A stretch of DNA of 64,000 nucleotides from the NCBI GenBank assembly GCA_028023455.1, contig JAQFVV010012423.1, positions 5,376,269 through 5,440,268 on the forward strand, written 5' to 3'. Origin of the DNA: Epiperipatus broadwayi. Taxonomy: Eukaryota; Onychophora; Udeonychophora; Euonychophora; Peripatidae. The notes beneath the pieces are model-generated. The model ran no database searches, was not told the origin of the DNA, and saw nothing but the letters and a program-made list of their open reading frames with translations. Below, piece after piece: positions 13,559 through 25,925 of the stretch (its first letter is position 1; the number at the start of each line of letters is the position of its first letter). The position numbers and the translations under genes are program-made.

Positions 13559-14804
13559 AGACTTTCGCATGACTCACCATTCTATCTCATAACACTGATA
13601 CACTTGAACACATATATGTTGAAAAGATAAATAATCACCAATATACGTATTTCATGCTAAACCAGCAATCATCAGTTGGTCCAGATTATCATCTCTACAC
13701 TTATATACTATAAGTGTTTAGATATATATTAAGATAACCAATCTTCATATTTTAATGGACAGGCTTCAATCCACTCCTCACTCCAACCCTTCAACCGTCC
13801 ATCCAATTGAAAATCTGATGATGGAATGCTCAAAGGCCACCCTTTCCAGTAAATAAAAATAGGTAATGCATTTGAATATTTCTTTCTTTATTTTTAGATA
13901 AATTAACTTTTTAAGCTTTTTCTTTTTATTATCACTTTTAGAATATATAAAAATGGCACAATGCAAAAATTCTTCACACTAAAGTAAGTATAAATAATGA
14001 ATTTTTTTTTTTTATTAAATTATTTTTTATTTGCTAGTAAGTTACATTTAGTTATACTTATACAATACATTTTATTTTAAACATTTCCATTTTACAAAAA
14101 TAATTACAGCTTTGTATTTGACTGACTGTATGCCTTTTCAAAAAATTAATATAAATTATTAAAATTATTAATTAATCTATTAATTGTTAAATCACCACCT
14201 TTTTTAACTGGTATCTTAACCCATAAAAAAATTATTCATTTTTGCATAGATTTTTTTTTTAAAAAAAAATATATATACTATTTAAAATAAAAAGTATAAA
14301 ATATAAAACTTGTAAATCTCACTGTGAAGTAAAGATAGACACATTATCTTTCTTCGGAAATATAATTAAAAAATAATAAGCACAAAGCTAGAAATATTAT
14401 TGGCAGGTCTCTCCATCCCTCATATATGTATGTAAAAAATGGATTATTCTCCTGTACATGAGGGGTCAGAATGACTTAATGTCAACATGGGTAAGATGAC
14501 AGCCTTGGCACTAACGTGGGCTTTGAATGTTCCATGAGCAGATTTTCAATAAAATGGAAGGCTGAAGAGTTGTGAGTTGGAGTAGTTTGAAGCCTGTCCA
14601 TAAATGTATGAAGATTGGCTATTTTAATATAAAGCTGAGCACCGATTGTATAAATGTGTGAAAATAGTAATCTGGACCAACTAATAATTGCTGGTTTAGC
14701 ATGAAATACGTATATTGGTGATTATTTATCTTTTCAACATGTGTGTGATCAGGTGGATCAGCAATATGAGATGGCATAGAGAGTTGAGGGTCATGTGAAA
14801 GTCT
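13559..14804. mobile_element. Long inverted-repeat element, about 1.25 kb (fold-back family 3)
   Basis: Two arms of about 285 bp, 13559-13843 and 14516-14804, are reverse complements with indels. Shared blocks include GCTGGTTTAGCATGAAATAC, ATTGGTGATTATTTATC, GAAGCCTGTCCAT and, at the outer ends, GAAAGTCTG. The 670-bp middle is AT-rich and non-coding. Near the right end, TGGCATAGAG and GAGTTTGAATCC resemble Pol III A and B boxes, but the left arm keeps them poorly. No TSD was recognised, so the superfamily is unknown. Confidence 0.7.
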
Positions 14805-14975
14805 GAGTTTGAATCCTGCATACATTACAAATATATATGCAGGTTTAAGCCTGTATAGTGTATTAATCTCTATAATTTTTATATTTTTTTAAGAATGTTG
14901 CTGATATCTATAACAAAGCATGATCAATGTGTAAATTAGAATAAATCTACTACACATAAATATATAGATGCAGTG

Positions 14976-15133
14976 TAGGTAGGCAGGTAGGGATAGGTAG
15001 CTAAATAGATAATAGGGTAGATAAGTGGATGAGTAGGTAGGTGGGTAGGTGAATAAGTAGGTAGGTGGGTTGGCAGATGGGTAGGGATGGGTAAGTGGGT
15101 GGATAGGCAGTTTTGTAGATAGATAGGTAGGTG
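14976..15133. repeat. GTAG-type minisatellite
   Basis: A run of GTAG/GTAGG/GTGG units, varied by single bases, with reads such as GGTAGGTGGGTAGG. The proline/threonine/leucine-rich frame on the minus strand here is a by-product of the repeat, not a gene. Confidence 0.85.
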
Positions 15134-15239
15134 AAACAGAAATAAAACCAAATAATCAATTCCCTAAAAATCTGTCTTCTATCCAGCTACAATTACAACT
15201 GAAAAAGAACAAACTATTGTTAGAATGTCTGTTGTAAAA

Positions 15240-17890
15240 AAATACAGTATTTTGAAAAAGTATTAATATTAGCATGACAGAAGCCATAGTTTCTGAGGCC
15301 TACATTTATTTCTGAAAGATCAACATCCTTTCCCTCCCAGCTGAAAAAGCCTGGTTCACATATATCAATATTCTCCAATCCATTCTAAATTATCACACCA
15401 GGAAAATTAAAGGCCCAAATAGCCTACTCAGAGACCTCACAGACATTGCAAATCAACTACAAATGGTGCAACAGAATCCTTCCAATATAGAAGTCATCTT
15501 ATCACTTAAAAACCTTTACCGTATTAAACAAAAATCACTCGCAGAATATATATCCATCAGAAGGTCTAAATTCTTCTTGTCTCAACAACATTGTTGGACA
15601 AGAAGGTACCTCAGATGGGCTCTAGGGACAAATAGACAACAAGTTACCCCATCATCAATTTCCAGTAACAGCAACACAGTCATAGGTTTTCCTATGATGT
15701 TACTCATCAGTCAGCATCATCAACAACTTATGCAAGTGGTAGTCCTCCTTCTGAACCAGACTGGCTAAAAGCCGGGAATCCAGGTGAGCATGGCATTACA
15801 GAAGCTCTACTTAAAAAAACTTATGTCTCTCCCAGATAGCATTCATCCAGGTCTACATGGCATCCCTAAGTTCCTTTTAAATCACCTAAGTCAATTTACA
15901 ATTCCCATTATGGTCAAAATGATTGAACACTTAGCTACTGAGCACAGAAATATAGCTGATCTGTATCCTGTGGCACTAGTGCCTTTTTTGAAAAAACAAA
16001 AACCACTCACTGATCTAACCAGTATTCGACCAATGTCCATGACCCCATTGCTGATCAAAATAATGGAGTCAGTCATCAAGGATCAAATTCAACCTATAGT
16101 CCTTAAACACATTTTTCCTAATCAATATGGGAAATAAGGCTCCTCCACCTCACATGCTTTGGCTAACGTTATGGCTCTCATTGATTATATCAGAATACAA
16201 AAGAAATCTAAACCCATTGCTGTCCAGCTGGATATCGCTGCGGCTTTCGATTCAGTGCACATAGACATCATGCTGAATCTGCTGACGGAGTATGATGTTC
16301 CAGTTACCATTATACAAATAATCAGTAATCTATTAAGCAACAGAGAAATCTTTGTCTCACTGTATGGCAAACTCACACCAGGCTTCAAACCTTTTAAATC
16401 TCTCCCTCAAGGTTCCCCCTTCAGTGCTCTATGATTCACAGTATACATAAATCCTCTACTGATGGATATTGAAAAAAATCTACCGGGCATATTCGTTCCA
16501 TCCATCAATAAACACCTCAATTCATTTGCCTACATAGATGACATCATGATTGCTCTACCTACCATAAAATACCTTCCCCAACTACAATCCATTTTAAATC
16601 GATATTCTGAAAAATATCATTTACAAATAAATCACAACAAATCAGCTATCTGGCAGATAAAGTCAGGAAAACAAATACCATCTACCTATACTGTCAAACC
16701 ACAAAGATTCTTGGCGTTTCCCATCTTCAAATCGTCAATGGCAATGGCCAGAGAAATACAGGACGGTATCCTCCAAACAACAAAGCACATCACCACATCT
16801 CTCTCTAGAGTCTATCTTTCACTATATGGAAAGGTAGGTCTCCTGAATATGACAATATTACCAAAATTACATATTACCTGCCCTTCATCAAACTAACCAA
16901 ACAGTTTCAGAACAAAATTAATCACCTATGCACCAAACTCTTCTGGAGAAAGAAGACTGTGGCCATCAGCCTCCGACAAATCCAGCTGCCTCGGAGGTTC
17001 AATGGCTTGTCTTTCCACTCTATTCAAGCAGCCATCCTCCAAAGAACACACAATATGCTACATAATCTGATACATTCCTTTGGCTATAACAACATCACTG
17101 AAAAGATTTCCCCAACAGATCGACCCCCACCAGGGAAAAATATCATCCCTTATCAATCTTCTAAGTCAATACAAACCAATCTTGATGTTAAAATCACCTT
17201 GTGGGATGCGTACCACCTAATCAACCCACATCCACAACCTTCCAAAAGTAGCCTCAACCTCACAAACCAAAAATTAATAACCCACTTTAAAAGATGGTAT
17301 CTGGAGTCCAAGTATCTGGACTTCATCATCAAAATTAACCTTAGCGTGCTTCCCACAAATTGGTTTCTATTTTACCGAAGAGGTAACTCCAACATTGATC
17401 CAACCTGCAGTTTATGTTCTCATGAAGAGGAAACCATTGAGCACTTCATATATCACTGTCCAAACCTTAACAGTCAGAAATATAGTCTCACCAACTCCAA
17501 TATCAGACGGGACCTAATTCTCTTGCCCATAAAAGCGATCCACACTGGAACATTTGCTATCATTAGACTATCCATTTTCATTCTCTATGCAATCTGGGTA
17601 GTATGTTGCAAGTTGATAATGGAACTGCCCTGCCTGGACCCAGGTCTGTTGTTCTGTGAAACAATAAAGAAAATCAGGAAAAGAGATGAGCTCATCTCTC
17701 CCAAAAAATCCTTTGAGGACACCTGGAACCTATTCACCCTCCCTACTAATAACAACAGAACAACAAACATGCTGGCCTACTAAACCACTCATAAGAACTT
17801 TCAGAATTTAGCATAACCTCATTTAACCTTGTATATATCCTTTCTAATTTGTACACAAAGTAATTAATAAATATATTTTTGAAACAACAA
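15240..17890 (+). pseudogene. Non-LTR retrotransposon (LINE) polyprotein, RT plus C-terminal zinc motif, broken
   Basis: A 5'-truncated copy encoding the pre-RT region onward. Reverse transcriptase blocks appear in order: LTSIRPMSMTPLL (about 16010), VQLDIAAAFDSVH (about 16220; catalytic D of the AFD box), SLPQGSPFSAL (about 16400) and FAYIDDIMIAL (about 16530; YADD-type site as YIDD). A thumb-like region and PRRFNGLSF follow. A C-terminal CSLC..EEET.EHFIYHC zinc motif lies near 17410-17465. The frame is broken by a shift near 15810, an in-frame TAA after NQYGK (about 16136), a TGA after SPFSAL and a one-base shift near 16875. The endonuclease and ORF1 are absent. The domain order and terminal zinc motif fit an L1/Tx1-like or related lineage; the clade is not settled. 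Host-encoded regulation is not visible. A more decayed copy lies at 42.6 kb. Confidence 0.88.
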
Positions 17891-18584
17891 TAAATTTGCT
17901 CTGGGCTTATTAAATCCATATTAAAAAATATAACTTAATTTTATTAGTAATTTTATATAAATGTAGCTTATAGAATTATTTTTTTTAATTTTTTTAAATT
18001 AAATATTTTTCTAGTTTCTACATAAAATGTGCTTAGAATGTGGCTAAAAGTTGAGAAAAGATTAAAATATTTGAATCTTTCAATGTTTTTTTTTTGTTTT
18101 TGGAAAAAAAATAAATTGAAAGCCCTGATAATAAACTCTTTGTTATTACATTTTTTTCAATCTTTGTTTTCTTTGGAAATTAATAATCTGCTTTCAAAAA
18201 TAGAACTTAGAAGTACACATCTACCCTATGAAGTTTTGCCAAAAAAATAAGATGATTTTATTAATCCATTTTATATATATAACAATTCTTTATTTTTAGT
18301 ACAATGCTTACAAATCACCCATCTAACAACAGTTTTGATTTCCCCAGCAATCTTCTTCAGAATCTTATGTTTTCAAAAGCACTTCTCTTCACTTCAAAAC
18401 CAGGCAATGCAAAAAAGGAAAAGTTAAGATTAAGATGATTTTGTGTTAGGTGTTACATCATTCTTTTCTAATTTTATCCAACTTTAATGTAATACTGTTA
18501 TAAAATTCAAAAATGACCTCTATATATTGTATAGAAAGAAGTGTTAGTGTTATTTTTTTACACATAAATCTATACATAAGCAAA
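17891..18584. other. AT-rich spacer, nothing recognised
   Basis: Poly-T and poly-A runs, and one open frame of 73 codons (18029-18250) with low-complexity composition and no recognisable domain. Confidence 0.5.
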
Positions 18585-19205
18585 AACATGTGCAAATATG
18601 TATTATACTACATTTATTACTAAAACATGAATTTATAATGATAACACTCCTCCTTCTTCCAGTAAGGTGTAACTGTTATAGATTTTCTAACACTTCCAGA
18701 TGTTCTGTGACAGCCTACTTTGTGGGTAGTCTGGTGGCACTTCCTGCTGTACTGACAGCTTGTCTTGAGTCAGCGTGTGGTTCTAGCAGCTTCCAATTCT
18801 GAACAAGGATTTGCCAAACTGCACCAACTATTTTACTTAACAGTTATTGTATGGTGAATGTAGACTCTGTCTTTCAGCTCTGGGACAGTAGTTCTCACCA
18901 GAACATATAGGTTGTCAATCAGCTAAATGACTGACTTGACTGGAGAATGTATAGAATGCCATTCAGTCTGTGTCAATAGTTCTCTGACCTTACCTTCAAA
19001 AAGTTTGACTATTTATAGTTAGATTCCCATCTCTGATGGAAACATTCAAATTCAGTGAGCACCATCACCTATTAGCCCATTCTTGTCATTTTCTATGTTC
19101 TATCTCTTTGTATATGCATTGGTTAGAGATGATGAATGCTCAATCCATTCTATATAAGATCGGATCTAAGTCAGTCCATTTATTTAAAAGAAGGTGAAAT
19201 ATATA
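18585..19205 (-). repeat. 3' LTR of the minus-strand Gypsy remnant
   Basis: Aligns with 20965-21655 over the whole length. Shared blocks include TAGACTCTGTCTTTC/TAGATTCTGTCTTTC, ATGGAAACATTCA.ATTCAG, TATCTCTTTGTA.ATGCATTG and AATGCTCAATCCA. It is the downstream copy because the gag-like sequence lies between it and the other LTR with the coding direction pointing here. Confidence 0.75.
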
Positions 19206-19639
19206 TTTTCTCTCCAGATAGATTTATCTTTTGGAAAATGTAGTCATGCAGGTGCATTAACTGGTATCTTCTACACTTTAAGGCTTCATTATACTTGGTG
19301 ATCTTTTCAGCAAGTCTAATCATCATTCATCAATTTTAAAATTGTGGGATCAACACAGCTGTCTAGTGACCCATTACTGGGAATGTGGCTTTGCTGATGG
19401 CTGGTAACATGTAGTTTTATCTTAATTAGTTTATATGCCTATGATTTTCCTGTCCATTAGCTGTTTTAATTAATCACTTGGAACCCATTTCATATCTCCT
19501 TTAAATATCCACATTTGACATTAGCACCTATACACTTTTTTGCACTTTAGTGTCATGCTTTATTTTAGGGTTCAATCTGGATTATGCAATAACTACTTTT
19601 GGATAAACCCTGTTTAAATTTATTGTTTGAAATGGTTCA

Positions 19640-20960
19640 CTTTAGTCACTGTAAAACCTAAGTGAGTAAACTATATATCTAGTTTTATTAGTCATTGTAA
19701 CTTTAATTCTTGTCTGACCCAAGAGTGTTACCTGATTACCTTTGATACTTAATAATTGTTTTGCTGCTAGGATAAAGGCTATATTTTTTATTTTTAATGA
19801 TAGCCCATCTGTGTTTTGATACAATGGATTCAGAAAATCCAGTGTCCAGTTTCATTATTACAGGCATATCATTAATAGTAGTTCTGCATTTGAAAGCAGA
19901 ATCAATGCTTCTTGTATTGTTTATACATGCATTTAGTTCATTAGATTTTAATTGCCTTTCAGGTTTTTTGGAATGGACACTTTCATTTTGTCATTACATC
20001 TTGTTTTTTTTACAAAACGAGCAGCTTTTGTATGGCTGACCTGCTTGCAATATGTATACATTGTATACCAGTATTGACATTCAGTGTGTGCATGTATCAG
20101 TTAATCACATCTATAGAAACATTTTTACTCCTTGATGATGATTTATTTGAACAGTGTTTTATTGTCATTTGGGTGCTTGACCAACATCTTGTCTGCCCAA
20201 CAATTTGAATGATGTAGTCCATTTTTTTGAATAGATACTGCTTTATTAGCTATTTATTCCACCAGAGTTGCTTCAGAGTCAGAGGAATAAAATGTTATAT
20301 CAGGGACCATTAAGAGCTTGACCCAAAGGTTGTGGTTTCTCATGCCACAAATGATCTCACAGAACTTCAAGGAAAAAGACATTGAAATCCCATTCTAAAA
20401 TTATTTTCTTTTAAAATAGCAAAATTTCTAACTTTTTCTCCTTCCCCTTGTGTACAAAAATTGAAATGATATCTTTTCATTATTGCTAAAGGTTTTGGAG
20501 TGAAAAGGTTATTTAGGGAAGACAATGCTTTTTCAAAATCAGATGGTACCGCAGGGATTGCTTGAGCTTCAAGAATTGCTTAAGTCTGAGATTTAAAACA
20601 AATATGAAGATGAATCATTTTAACTCAGACTTTTTGATTAGCCTGAAGTAGAAGACACTCAATCTTTGTAGCTTGGGGAAAAGCCTGATCAAATTATTCA
20701 ATTGAGTCAATTTTTGCCATTATATTTTATTCCCTCTTTTTGCCATGAGTAAAAAAATATTCTACTTATATTTAATAATGAACTATTAATCACCACTCAT
20801 GATTGATTTTAAAAAATTTTATTGACACATCACTAATAGTGGTCAATAATTTTGATTATTCACAAAATCTAATAATCTGCAGAAGCAAGGCTTTGTTGTC
20901 TTAAACTTTTTTTTTCTACACAATTTTTTTTGTCAACTGCAATATGAATCTATCACAGAA
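19640..20960 (-). pseudogene. Gypsy gag and retropepsin remnant
   Basis: Read on the minus strand. Near 20490-20420 the translation gives RYHFNF.TQGEGEKVRNF, matching the usual RxxFNxRxQxxGE.V..F stretch of Gypsy Gag. A lysine-rich part with scattered cysteines near 20050-20000 is where a zinc knuckle would lie, but the knuckle is not intact. Near 19865-19830 MKLDTGFSESIVS matches the retropepsin active-site block (D-T/S-G), followed to about 19642 by the hydrophobic strand pattern of the protease. Several stops and frame changes interrupt it. Nothing of RT, RNase H or integrase remains before the 3' LTR. Confidence 0.65.
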
Positions 20961-20964
20961 ATGT

Positions 20965-21655
20965 GTGTAAATGTTTTTTATACTATATTTATTAATGAAA
21001 CATGAAAACAACTATACATTTGTGTATTTACACTATATTTGCAATGGCTACACTCCTCTTGCTACTATTGCTGCAGAATAACTCCTAGTTTGATGATCAA
21101 CTATGGAAGAAGAGACTGCCCTTGACTTTATAGGCTTCCTACCCACTTCTAGATATTCTGTGACATCCTGCCTCATGCGTAGATCTGGTAACACTTACAG
21201 TTTGATAGCTTCCTTGTGTTAGTGTTTGGTTCCAGTATTTCACAATCCTTAATGTGAACTACCCTTACTATATTAACCATTTTGCTTAACGACTATTGTA
21301 TGAAGAATGTAGATTCTGTCTTTCTGTTCTGTTGATGGTAGTTATCTTCAGACCATCTAGCCTGCTATTTATCTCTATGACAGTCATTGATTGGAGAATA
21401 TATACAATGCAATGCAATTCAGCTCTATAGCAGTAGTTCTCTGGTCTTCAAAAAGCTTGACTATTTCTTGCCAGATCCCTATCCATAATGGAAACATTCA
21501 GATTCAGTTAGGATCATTGCCTATTGGCTCATTCTTGCCATGTGTTATCTCTTTGTACATGCATTGATTAGAGGCAGTAAATGCTCAATCCAATCTAGAT
21601 AAGACAGAATCTAGGCTAGTTCATTATTTAAAGATAAGGTGAGATATGACAAAAA
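20965..21655 (-). repeat. 5' LTR of the minus-strand Gypsy remnant
   Basis: The upstream copy of the LTR pair. On the minus strand CCTATAAAGTC near 21145 is a possible TATA box and ATTAATAAATATAG near 20990 a possible polyadenylation signal, both in positions expected for an LTR. No primer-binding site could be recognised next to it. Confidence 0.7.
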
Positions 21656-22587
21656 TAAATATTTTTTCCATAAGCTCTACCAAAAGAGTGTGGATGAGCA
21701 GAGATAATCCAGGAGAGTTGAATATCAAAAATGATAGCTTCTTAATGTATTCTAAAATATTAACTTCTGGCAATGCTTTTAGTGCTCTACATCAGATTCA
21801 CAGCAATCATTTGTTATAAAATAAAATAAGAAACATTATTAACAATTCAAATTTCAGAGCATGATTAATTGCACACTGCTAAATCTCTGATTCAAAGCAT
21901 TATTTGATTCATCACATTCAATGATAATTTTTTCAGGGAGAAAATCACACCCAGATTCATTCTCATAATGAAAGTAAACATAAGTTGGGCAGTCTATATT
22001 ATTAATAAGCAAATATTGACAACCATATTACATTATTAAGCCAAGCTTTGGGCATACCAATTATATATGTGGGTTTATGCTACAAATACATTATTAAGCT
22101 AGCCTACATGTTAATAAGACAAATGTTTTAAATGCGAAAATGTACTAGAAGCATGAGATATGATAAATACAAAGTATCTAAATACGTAGAACACAAATGT
22201 GAAAGTAGGCAAAGGATGTTTTATTGAATCAAAACTACATTCAATAAATACATAATACAAATGATAGCTAAACCTAAATCTAGCTAGAATAAATTGTAAA
22301 TAAGTCTATGTTTAATATTTTCTTATATTATTAATGAATGTTTTCTCAAATATATAAAAGAATATATAATACTAATTTTTTTAAGGATGCTATGGCCGAA
22401 TATATATTCTAATCAATAATAAATGTTTAGACAAATAACTCGGGATAAAATAAAATTAAATGTATGTGTTAGCAGTTTATATCTTTAATATGGAACCCAA
22501 GTAATCAAACGATAAGTGACATAATCTTATTTTAAAAAATATGAAAGTCAAGTTTAATTAATAAATAAATTCAAATTTTATTTACAT
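21656..22587. other. AT-rich spacer, nothing recognised
   Basis: No frame, repeat or RNA structure of note. Confidence 0.5.
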
Positions 22588-22843
22588 TAAATAAAATTAT
22601 AATAATAAATAAATTATTACTTCAAAAATATGACGTTATCTGTTTATTATCTTCCGTTGTAAGTTGCTAAAATAAATTAAATACTTTTACATACATAGGC
22701 ATGGAGAGATGCTTGTAAATAAAATTATAATAATAAATAAATTATTACTTTAAAAATATGACGTTATCTGTTTATTATATTCCGTTGTAAGTTGCTAAAA
22801 TAAATTAAATACTTTTACATACATAGGCATGGAGAGATGCTTG
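22588..22843. repeat. 128-bp tandem duplication spanning a LINE 5' junction
   Basis: Two adjacent units, 22588-22715 and 22716-22843, differ at very few bases. Each contains ATGACGTTATCTGTTTATTA and ends ACATAGGCATGGAGAGATGC-TTG. The last 14-15 bases of the unit are the first bases of the RTE LINE, so the duplication includes the insertion junction. Confidence 0.9.
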
Positions 22844-23184
22844 TTGGGATTAACAAGAAGAGATCGAAAACGCAACATATGGGTAAGAAAACAAACAGGT
22901 GTTACTGAACTCATTGAAAAAATTAAAAGACTGAAGTGGAGTTGGGCTGGACATATTGCTAGAAGAGATGATAATAAATGGACAATTAAAATCTTAAATT
23001 GGATTCCAAGAGATTGTAAAAGACCCAGGAAGAGACCACATGTGAGATGGATGGATGAAATAAGAAAGTGTGCAGAGGTGATGTGGAGAAGAGAAGCTAA
23101 AGATCAGAGAAGATTGATTGAACTTGGAGAGACCTTCATCCAGCAGTGAATTGATAATGGTTGATGATGATGATGATGATGATA
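22829..23184 (+). pseudogene. RTE-type LINE, 3'-terminal fragment with (GAT)n tail
   Basis: A 106-codon open frame (22829-23149) encodes the far C-terminus of an RTE/BovB-like polyprotein. It contains MERCLLGLTRRDR, LKWSWAGHIARR, WIPRD..RPRKRP and RWMDEIRK, ending GETFIQQ, the order known from the end of RTE reverse transcriptases. The frame is intact but the upstream endonuclease and RT are missing. The apparent start codon is simply the truncation point. The element ends in a (GAT)n run, as RTE elements often do. A 9-bp TSD, ACATAGGCA, is at 22821-22829 and 23185-23193. It cannot move by itself. Confidence 0.88.
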
Positions 23185-23193
23185 ACATAGGCA

Positions 23194-24865
23194 CAAATCT
23201 TATATACTATGTTGGTCACTGTATCTGATCTTTCATAAATGATAACTAAGGTTGTATTTTATCAAGCGCAAAATTTTTTAGTATTGAATAAAATTTAAAT
23301 AAATCAAGAATATGTTTTCTTGGGTTGGTGATTCAACTAACTTAGACTTAACTCCACTAAATATGGTTTATTCGAACTAAATTTCAATATATTTCTATAA
23401 ATATCTTTTTTTTAAAAAAACATATACTATGGCCGCAATTATGTGTACTAAGCTAATTTATTAAGTGGCTTAACTACAAAAATGTATAATATCTATTATG
23501 AAATAAGGGGAGTAATTTTTCTCTTAAAATATCTACTTAAATTATGACCATTATTTAGGAACATTTCAACAAGAAACTATCACCTTTTAAAAAAATATCT
23601 CATCACCAAAATTCACTTTACCATTGAAAACATACGTGTAAATTAAATCTAAGTTATCATAAAATAAAAATTTAACCCTATACAATCTTTGTTAAATTTA
23701 AAATTTCATTCATCCAAAGTTAATTCTTTGACACAAAATAAATATGATAAATACAATATAATTATATATCATTAAACAAATATACGTATCTGGTCTTCTT
23801 ATTTGCATGCCCTGGAGAAAATATTGAAATATACTTTCATAATAAAATAATAATAATAGAAAAAAAAAATTACATAAATTTAGCATATATTTTTTTTAAA
23901 AAAGAAAAATAATACTTTAATAAAATTCTTGGCATCCCTGAAATGTCTTGTCTTATGGCAGTCCATATAAAGACACAGGAAAAGGTGAAGGTTGTAGAAA
24001 AGATCCCTTAGGAATTAGATGGGAAGGCAAATTCTTTTAGTTTATTGATTGTATGAAATGTTTACTATGAGATACAGCAACCTGATGAATTTAATTAGCA
24101 GATTCTCACAAATTCTTAATAAATTCTATAGCAATTGATTTTTAAGTATTTCTTCTTTGAATAGTTAATTAAGTAGATTGTATTAAAATATATGATTCTA
24201 AGATATTCTCCATGTCATATGAAAAATGGTTGAGCAGTTGAAAGGTTAGGAAGCTTCAAAACAAAGTTAGTTCTTAGACATCTACAATTACTGATTGCTT
24301 ATACATAAGAAAAGTTTTATAAATATATCTGTAGAAGTAAACAGTGGTAGTGGCCATTTTTGAACATCATGATGTATATTTATAAGCTTTTGAAATATTG
24401 GAAAACATTGCATGTAATGCAATTTTATTATCATTTTCATTCATTGAAATGTTTGAAATATCTTTCTCCATGTAAACCAATTTCATGTGCAGCCCCATTT
24501 TTTCTACAGTTGGCAACATTTTCTGGAAATCTTTCATTAAAAGTAATTCAGTATTAGCCATTTTAAGCTGAGCTACACAATTACTACCTTTGTTTATTTT
24601 ATTAAGAGATAACTTATCTAAATGTACTTGACTACCCCCTAGCACACTTTACAGTTGTTCATATTACTACATATATGTGCTGTATCCACAGATAATGAAA
24701 CTAGTATATATAATTAAATGCAAGATATTAATTTGCATTAAATATAAGAATATTGATTTATTTTAGCTAAGCACTTTCAAGAGACTTCTTGCTCTCATAC
24801 TCATAGCTGCTGCTGTTAAAACTGTGTTGCAGAAAATAAAATTTATGCAAAGTGATGAAAATGAT
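23194..24865. other. AT-rich region with an unassigned minus-strand open frame
   Basis: The only frame of note is 92 codons on the minus strand (24645-24367), which begins MLGGSQVHLDK and matches no family I know. It lies downstream of the possible endonuclease fragment at 24866-25060 on the same strand, so it could be 3' sequence of the same element. Confidence 0.4.
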
Positions 24866-25060
24866 TTATAACTGCCATTTTTGGGATAGGGCTTCTCTTC
24901 TATTAATAGACTTAGGATCGCTTGCTATATGAAACCCTTCTCTAATCTTGAGTTTAGCATCGTGTCTTTCTGAGCAAACGATGTTAGCAGATGTGGGTTC
25001 GAATTTGTGGCTTGTTTTTTCATGCTCAAAAAAGATGGAATTACCTTCTGGTTTGGTCAT
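24866..25060 (-). pseudogene. Possible Penelope-like element endonuclease (GIY-YIG) C-terminal fragment
   Basis: A 64-codon minus-strand frame contains FFEHEKTSHKFEPTSANIV, then KLKIREGFHI and PKSINRREALSQKW. This matches the usual end of Penelope-type GIY-YIG endonucleases: H....H.fd...a.il, then r.ikEa.hI, then .iNr..g..l...W. The catalytic GIY and YIG motifs that should lie upstream were not found, and the region to about 25450 on the minus strand is full of stops. I infer a short decayed remnant. A chance match cannot be excluded. Confidence 0.45.
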
Positions 25061-25834
25061 ATTATAAAATAAAAATATTGGATTTAATTCTTAATCCCAT
25101 CTCAGCAAATTCAAATTATCAAAGTTGTTTACAAATCTTATCTCTAAATTATTAAGATATAATGTGTTCATACATTCTTTGTGAGGTTCTATGTTATACA
25201 GTAGCTTTATATGTTCAACCATTTTAAAATTTTCTCTGCTGTGTGATTAAAAAAAAATCCCTCTGTTCAAACCAAAATTCCTACATTCATGACTACATTC
25301 TTCATGATACCAAAACAATTTAGGTTTTAAGATCTTCATTTCTATGAATAATTTTTTATATTTATCATTATTACCTAAATAAGATTTATCATTATCTAAA
25401 CGTATGACAAAATTTTCTTTCAAACAAACTTGGTCATTTATAATTACCTTTCCCTAATATGGGAAGAATCATCAGCTACACGGTCATTGTTTTTACTAAG
25501 CTTTTGCATTACTAAACTATCTTATTGATTACTCTATAAGACTGTAGATATATTCAAATATGTTACAGCATATCTATGTGATTATATAGATATGTGTCGT
25601 GTAGACACATATGTTAAAATCAGTCATACTTTTTGAATTATTAAAATGAATTGTTTTTTATATGTCCTACTAAATCAAACTTACAGTATATATTTGAACT
25701 ATGGTTAATGTCTGGCTTAACAAATGATCAGGAAAGTTATCAATAAAGTTATCAGTTGTGAGTGCAGAAAGTTTAAAACTCGTCAATTAAACTATTGTAA
25801 TTTTCTATGTACATATATTCTGAACAAATGGTGA
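25061..25834. other. AT-rich region upstream of the endonuclease-like fragment
   Basis: Minus-strand translations here have coding-like patches but no reverse transcriptase motif that I can name. Confidence 0.4.
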
Positions 25835-25925
25835 AGATATGTGTAAGAGATTGTGATCTGAGCCAACTGATTTATGCTGTTTCAGCACAAAATGTATCTC
25901 TTGGGGATCATTTATTTTTTTCACG
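25835..25925. repeat. Fragment of fold-back family 3 arm
   Basis: The order GTGTAAGAGATTGTGATCTG, CCAACTGATT, GCTGTTTCAGCA and GGGGATCATTTA parallels the right arm at 14655-14735 (GTGTGAAAATAGTAATCTGG, CCAACTAATAATTGCTGG, TTTAGCA, GGTGATTATTTA). One arm segment only. Confidence 0.45.

Larger units (their letters stand above)
18585..21655 (-). mobile_element. Gypsy-type LTR retrotransposon remnant, minus strand
   Basis: Two diverged direct repeats of about 620-690 bp bound an interior with gag- and protease-like sequence read on the minus strand. The element is about 3.1 kb. The part that should hold RT, RNase H and integrase is missing, so it is internally deleted. LTR divergence is large by eye, with many substitutions and indels, which indicates an old insertion. 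No TSD was found. Confidence 0.75.

Noticed and set aside
14936-15151. 71-codon proline/threonine-rich protein on the minus strand
   Set aside because: It is the translation of a GTAG-type minisatellite.
24945-25012. tRNA-like sequence on the plus strand (TTAGCATCGTG, GGGTTCGAATTTG)
   Set aside because: No acceptor stem, no tail and no TSD. The opposite strand reads as part of an endonuclease-like frame, which explains the sequence better.
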